From contig NC_049980.1 in NCBI RefSeq assembly GCF_000003815.2, positions 29,224,600-29,288,599 on the forward strand: 64,000 nt of DNA, read 5' to 3'. How positions within the stretch are numbered: the first letter of the stretch is position 1; each line of letters begins with the position of its first letter. The translations under genes and the position numbers were made by a program. Origin of the DNA: Branchiostoma floridae (lineage: Eukaryota; Chordata; Leptocardii; Amphioxiformes; Branchiostomatidae). The notes beneath the pieces were generated by a model, which was not told the DNA's origin, searched no databases, and worked only from the letters and a program-made list of their open reading frames with translations. Of this stretch, positions 57,600 through 64,000 are shown piece after piece.

Positions 57600-58600
57600 C
57601 CCTAGTTTAACCCTGATACTGGCAGGTATCTGGCAATGATCTGAGGTCACATTCCTCTGATTCCAATGATGCTGTATTACTTCCTGTTCTACTGTGTCAA
57701 TTACAGATATCAAAAATTCTTTTGCAATAACCAAATGATACTGTTGAGGTAGAGGGCAATGATCTGGATGGTACGAGGTCACACTTCTCTGATTCAAATA
57801 CTTCTGTATTACTTCCTGTTCTACTTTCTAATTCTTCTACAATAGCAAAATGAGTTGAGCAACACACAGACATATGTACCAGGTTAAAGGAGCATTACCT
57901 TACTGTTGGAAAACAATAAAGGCATTTGATGAACAAGATTAATGACAAGGCTTAAAGTTAATGAGACTTTCCGCATCAGACATCCCCAGAGTTAACCCTG
58001 ATACTGGCAAGTGGAGGGCAGTGATCTGGGGTCACATTTCTCTGATTCCAATGGTGCCCTATTGCTTCCTGTTCTACTGTGTCAATTATGGATAAAATTC
58101 TTTTGCAATATCAAACCAAATGATACTGTCAAGTGGAGGGCAATGATCTGGATAGAACGAGGTCACATTTCTCTGATTCAAATAGTTCTGTATTACTTCC
58201 TGTTCTACTTTCTAATTCTTCTACACTACCAAAATGAGTTGAGCAACACACAATTATATGTACCAGGTTAAATGAGCATTACCTTACTGTTGGAAAACAA
58301 TAAAGGCATTTGATGGACAAGATTAATGACAAGGCTTAAAGTTAATGAGTTAACCCTGATACTAGCAGGTGGAGGGCAGTGATCTGAGGTCACATTTCTC
58401 TGATTCCAATGGTGCCGTATTACTTCCTGTTTTATTGTGTCAATTACAGACAAAGTTCTTTTACAATAACCAAACGAGTTGAGATCGCCTATCAGCAATA
58501 CACAATCACACGCACCAGTTTAAGAGAACATTACCTTAAAGTTGTGGGACAATAAAGGCATTCGATGAACAAGATTAATGACGAGGCTTAAAGTTAATTA
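57600..58600. repeat. Three-copy tandem repeat, unit 358-384 bp, itself dimeric
   Basis: ttaaccctgatact starts units at 57608, 57992 and 58350. Within a unit the phrase ggtcacatttctctgattc...tattacttcctgttctac occurs twice, so the unit is an older duplication. Confidence 0.88.
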
Positions 58601-61600
58601 CACTTTTCGGAGTTCCAACCTGCAAGCCTGGAGTAAAGCCTTGTTTAGTTGTTAGCTTTAGCCTGCTCCCAACGGTCACTAACCGACCAGCCACAAAACT
58701 GCCTTCCCGAGTTTGAAAAAGGCCAGAATTGACACTTGTGATTATCTTCAAATAGCCGACAACACCTACTAAACGTGCTTGAAAACAGACGCCAGACTGA
58801 TTACAGCTTTGCAACATAATTTAGCCCAGCTACCCTGTAATCACCATGCAGCAAACGCCCCGCTCTAACAGCTTAATGAAGATTTATTACACCTGTCGTC
58901 CATACCTGCCACAAAGTCAAACAAATATCCACTGGGCTACATTATTAATCAGATCCCAAGCTAATTTTGATATGAAGAATAAACAATTACATAACAGTGA
59001 TATACAATCATGTCACCATTGTTGTTGGAAGCTTCCAAGGTTGATATGACTCATGTGTACCATATTACCACTATTGTATGTTACAAAATCCATTCATTCT
59101 AAACAGTTGATCACTTGTACCTTGCTAGTCAACATCAAAGCTTCTGTGTCACCACAGTAGTACTGTATAGCAGTTTGTTCTTCAACAAGTGACCTGTATA
59201 ACTCGCACCTGGTTTACCACTTCCTTCCAAATGAGTAAGCATCCATGGAAAGTTTTTGTTGTGAAGCTTAACACCTAAGCCAACATAATGATACCACTTG
59301 CACAACGGGTACTTAATGACAATCCATACAAATGTCTTCCCATTCCACCTCTTCTACGTGTAGGAGGTCGCAACGACCTTTCAAGAAAAGGTCATAATAT
59401 TGTTATTTAGGTGCTCTTGGCTATTTTTTAATTTTATTTCTATTTCTATGGTGACTCTAGAAGGGTGAAGTACATGTACCATGTATGTAACACAGTGTCA
59501 TCTGTGTATGAAGAGGGTGCAGATTATGTTCCCATCTCCAACATACCAACAGGCATCTCATGCATTTCATCCACTGATTATCTCTACTTTCATCATTTCT
59601 CCTTTTTTTTCCAACCCTGCTTACACGTAATAAGCACTGCTGGAATAGAAGAGCTGACAAACCTAATTTTGTAAATTGACAACTTGCACTTCTTTCTTTC
59701 TACACACTGCCAAAAAACAAAAAAAACGGTGTTGCTGTTAACAGGTGGTTGTTTTACCTTGTGGGTCCTCCACAACCTAATAATTGACACTAAATAGTCC
59801 CATTTACATTCCTAAGAGAAGATAGCGTATTATCTAGGTCACCACATGCCATTATGTTCTGAACTGGCATCCCAAACTTTAGAAGAACAATCTTTTTGTC
59901 CAGTTGAAACAAGAACTTAAACATTTACCTGTATCACAGCACTGGCAGAAATTCAAACCTCTTTGTTCTTGTCTGCTTAGACTGCCAAAACTCCACGAGC
60001 CTGATATATAGATCCATATACACATCGGACACAGCCCTGTTATGTCTGGAGCAGATAACTTCTTGAGCTGTATGTTTAGACATCACAAGAAATAGTCTTG
60101 TCTATACAGTAGTTGATAGTCCTGGCAGCAGTTCAGGAAAAAAAATACCCAGGCCAAAAAATTTTACTGAGAGATTCTGTTTTGGGCCTAAATCAATCTG
60201 TCTAGACATGTAGCATTACTAAATATATATATATACAGCGCTTTGGCAATACATTTTACTGTGTTGACACACCATTTGACATGGATATTTACTGATAAGA
60301 CATCCTTCATTAGGCAAGACTACCCCCTGCCTTAACACAGACAATACAAGACTGAAGCAAAAGATTAGTCCTGACAGATAATCATCTCGGTAGATAGCTC
60401 CAAGGCAAGTACAGTTACCCCCATGGGAGAACCAATAGGCCAGTGTTCAATCATATCTATGAATGCCTTTGGGTCAAACAGTAACAGTCGCACATCTTCT
60501 TCTTTCGTACTGCCAAGCCTCTAATTCTAGAGATTAACGGCAGATAGCGCGATACATCGGTATCCTACTTTCTGTATCTGTATAGTTATTGTCCGTACAA
60601 CTATCCATTGTACATCTGCTTATTATAAAGCACCCATCTACACAAAATAGAGGATAATCTATGGTAACAGACTGGGGTACTTTGTTTCCTACTTTTCTCC
60701 CAGAACTAGAAATAGAAATGTTGTCCAACAGAGGAAACGTTCTTGTTATATGACCCATGCAGAAGCAAAATAACACTTAAGACAAGTATACAGCTCTGTG
60801 TACATTTAAGATGAACTTGGAGTGAGTGTCGACATCGCATGTGATGGACAGGTGACTAACACCTTTGGAAAACAAGGGCACATTGTTCAGTGCTTTCTCC
60901 GTTCACATTGCAGTTTGTACTAATTGAGCATTGAACTTTGCCCCAATGCTTTCACTTATATATCCTGGACTTGCTGTTTGCATAATTGTTATGTTCACTC
61001 TCCACGCACTGGGTTCAAAAACTACGTATACTGTTTGTTGGAGCTTTCCCCCTAAAAGGTGGCTACATGCTATCTTTGTAATTGTACCAAATGTGTTCTA
61101 AGTGCAATGACTGCGCTGAATGCCGCAACTTAAGTTCTTACATGCCATAAGAAGCAGACAATGCTTGCTAAATAGCTACTACTAGTAGAAATGTGAAGCA
61201 GTGTGCCTTTTAGACGGTAAGTCCAGAAGGATTGCACTGCGTGTCAAATGCTGGGCACCAAGGTTCTTATCCTTCCTAAGAAGTTTGCCTTCCTTTGGTG
61301 TGGCTTGTTTTTTTGCACCACTTAATCATGCTTAGCTCCAGGCCCAGGCTCATACCCCACCCAAAGCAAACACTTGTACTTGAGCTTGGATCCCACATAC
61401 TTAGGTCCTCACTACTGTCGAGAGAAAACCTTTGGCCAGAAATGTGACTTTTTATCTGGGACAAGCAGCTGTAACAGACAAGGGGTAGTGGAATGCAAAC
61501 AGTTCCAAAGGAATTTAAGAGAATTACTCGACCCTGAGATTGTTACCTAGGCAGTGGCAGAACTGTTCCAAGCAATAATGTGGCCTTCCTAACTGAATGC

Positions 61601-64000
61601 TTCAGATCTGTTAAAAAGGGGGAGGCTTGTGGACATTTCTTAAAAATTCATTAAAATGGCTTTGCAATATAAAAATGGCACATTACTTATTAATAAATGT
61701 GTGAGATATCTCAAAAACAAATCATTTAAGTTCCTAATAAAGTCTCAAAGTCTCCATAGACCTGAGATGCCAGGAATAAGAACCTAGCAAAAGCCCAATG
61801 TTTGTGTTTTCACTCATTGATGATGATTATGATCATCCCCATTAATTATTAAAGTTAAAGCAACTGCACAACATTTTTCACAGAGAATCAAGACTAAGAT
61901 AAAATTTTTACTGTTCAGGAAGTTGACAAAACAAAAATACAGCAAAAACATGAGGATTAGTAACTGTTTTATGATATCAAAAAGCTTGTTTAACCACATA
62001 CCTTTCCTGCTCTCTGTCTCAGATGCTATATAAAGTTATTTCAACATTATAAACCAGTGTCAGACCAAATCAAGCTGCATACAGATCATCTCAGGCATGG
62101 ATTTTGTTCTCCTATCAACTAAGGTTCTATAAAGACGGTCAAACAAAAACCACTGCTGAAGGTAAGAAACTAAATAGACTATAAATAAGTCCTGGTGACA
62201 TCAACATAAAAAAGTCTGGGTACTTTGTATGCACAGGTGACAATACCAGCCACCAGGAATATAAAAAAAAATGTCTAGGGGCTTTTGTCATTTTAAAGTT
62301 CAATCAAAGAGTAATTTTAGTAATATCATCTGCAAGAAATGTGTCACAACCAATGCACTACAGCTTTATCTCAATATGGAAAATTTTGGGTTTCACTTCT
62401 ATTTGTGATTGTAAAACTATGAACAGTCATCATATTGATGTTCATTTTCATATTATGCGCCATAATGCTATACACATTGGCTTTACAATGTCAAGAAAGG
62501 TTTGGCTATACATGTATCATATATCAAACTTATATTAAAGCCAATATCAAAGAGTTGATAACCAAGATTCCATGTACATCTTGTCCTTTCAAGACTTGAC
62601 AGATAAAACTTCTAAAACAATCTGTCTTTACCACTGTAAAATACTGCAATTGCCCTCCTTTTCCCTGCCTCAACAGTATCACATTCAAACTGTTGGTATT
62701 GCAATAAAAATCTTGCTTTCCCTCCTTACTAGTTTGGGAACCAGTCTCAGTTGGCCCAGGGTTGACAACATGTGTGATTGATAGTTCAGCCATTAAAATA
62801 CCTGCGTGTGCAGGTACAGAGTTACCAGGGCACATGCACCTAGAGGGTGCAGGCAGTCAGGCAAGGAACCTAAACAAACAGTTGCTAGGTTACCAGGAGA
62901 TCAATTTAATTTACCAAGCAGGCTTTCCTCGATTGAACAAGGTTTACCTTTGTAGCACACATGGTATAAGGATAGCATTACTAGTACTATCTTGCAGAGG
63001 TTTTGAGCAAGCCTCTTTCTTGTATGTTGTGCAAAAACGAGGAAGGAGGGCCAAGCACCCTAATGTTAAATATGTAGAACAGAAAGGAGGAAAATCTCTT
63101 AACATACAAAAGTGTTACAGAACAAAGCATACTAATCTTATAAAAAGACTTGATGGTTCAAACACAGCATGTTGCATTCCTAGTGGAATCATATACTCCA
63201 ATGTTAACTATATGCTGCACAGGGGAGGTTTGCCTTACTATATAAATATATATGCATGCCTTTGTGTATAGCCTTAGGCAAAGTGTCTGCATGGACATCA
63301 TTTTTTAACTCATCAATGTCCATCTCAGAACAGGCACCTTACTGTAAAATATCCGACTGTTTGTTGCCAAACACTCACCTGACATGCTGACGCTGTTATG
63401 GAATGTTAGGACGCCAGGCCTCCAGTATACTAGTAACAAATTATTTCAACAAGGCTGGCCCTGACTGACTGCTTATAGTAACAACTGTCGGATCTATCTT
63501 AGCATAAGTAGGATCAGTTAGGAATGTTGACACACAGGAGGGCACTGACCTTACGTTTAAGCACCTATGATTTCTTCTTGACACACTCTTCTTTGTTTCT
63601 TCAATCTTGACACTCTCCTCAACAAACCTGAATTCTAGCTACATCATAGCTTTGGCTGCAACCCAACCTGACTGTGGCAACTAGATTCAAGGCTACTGAC
63701 CCCAACAGAATTGGGCAGATTATCTCTCCCTTAAACTCAAACAACAAACAGCTTATCCTTACTTTTCTCACTTGCAATAGAAGTAATGAATGGATAAAAA
63801 AGCATAACATACTGGTAATCTGATGCCCTTCTAAGTTCTAACTAAGCAGAGCATAATCAGTGGTTTAAATCCCACATCATTGGTAGCCGTAATTGGTGCA
63901 TTATAGGTATAGCAAAGTAGACACCCTAATTTAGCTAAATTTAACTTTGAATAGTGCCCCTCTCTTCTAAGTTAAGTGGAGAGCATAATATCATGAAGAA

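Larger units (their letters stand above)
53563..64000. other. Region upstream of the coiled-coil exons
   Basis: I found no convincing exon. The missing N-terminal exon(s) of the coiled-coil gene should lie here or beyond the window. The region holds a foldback element (54130-54433), an ATT run (56998-57022) and a tandem triplication (57.6-58.6 kb). Frames of 126 and 169 codons (55178-55558 minus; 62762-63271 plus) lack family features and splice context. Confidence 0.5.

Noticed and set aside
62762-63271. 169-codon plus-strand frame
   Set aside because: Low-complexity, no recognisable motif, and no conserved features; likely chance.
63360-63405. Possible first exon on the minus strand (ATG TCA G then gtgagt)
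   Set aside because: It would end in phase 1, while the first known coiled-coil exon starts in phase 0, and no linking exon was found.
1-64000. CRISPR arrays, operons, ribosome binding sites, bacterial terminators
   Set aside because: The window is eukaryotic nuclear DNA; regular repeats here lack the spacer pattern of CRISPR.

Overview
The window looks like a piece of an invertebrate deuterostome nuclear genome. An amphioxus (Branchiostoma-type cephalochordate) is my best guess, but this is inference and no database was searched. The evidence is intron-dense genes with GT-AG introns and small exons, a TTAGGG-type interstitial telomeric block, many short foldback/MITE elements, tRNA-derived SINEs, and metazoan gene families (receptor-type tyrosine kinase, eukaryotic ADP-ribosylglycohydrolase, TIR protein, long coiled-coil protein). 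There are two assembly gaps (1534-2004 and 19248-19760) and a single N at 17465.

Four genes can be built exon by exon with consistent splice phase. (1) Plus strand, 5866-13026: an ADP-ribosylglycohydrolase-like protein of about 697 residues in eight exons. The catalytic-type domain is followed by a disordered tail of about 350 residues encoded in the last exon. (2) Minus strand, 17215-13921: the kinase half of a receptor-type tyrosine kinase in six exons; its membrane-spanning and outer parts were not found. (3) Plus strand, 22408-26921: seven exons ending in a TIR domain; the 5' end was not found. (4) Minus strand, 53562-29845: about 36 exons encoding about 1444 residues of a long coiled-coil protein with a Ser/Arg-rich head and a Ser/Pro-rich tail. 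The frame stays open across every junction, but I could not assign the family (rootletin/centrosomal type is one guess). Genes 1/2 and 3/4 converge; 2/3 diverge.

The rest is intergenic or intronic and repeat-rich: 1-5865 upstream of the hydrolase gene, 17.2-22.4 kb between the kinase and TIR genes, 26.9-29.8 kb between the TIR and coiled-coil genes, and 53.6-64 kb, which is probably upstream intron or intergenic sequence of the coiled-coil gene.

The most unusual signal is recurrent local duplication of exon-intron junctions. Short tandem arrays, each containing a splice site plus adjoining exon bases, occur at single junctions in three of the four genes, and a small transposon has duplicated a donor site in the fourth. 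They include an array of seven copies of a 27-nt exon segment, six of which are separate microexon-like units, a nine-copy 88-bp array of acceptor sites whose use would give an immediate stop, and triplicated donors. A second theme is decay of active-site signatures: the hydrolase lacks two metal-site aspartates, the kinase has HGD instead of HRD, and the TIR seems to lack the NADase glutamate.
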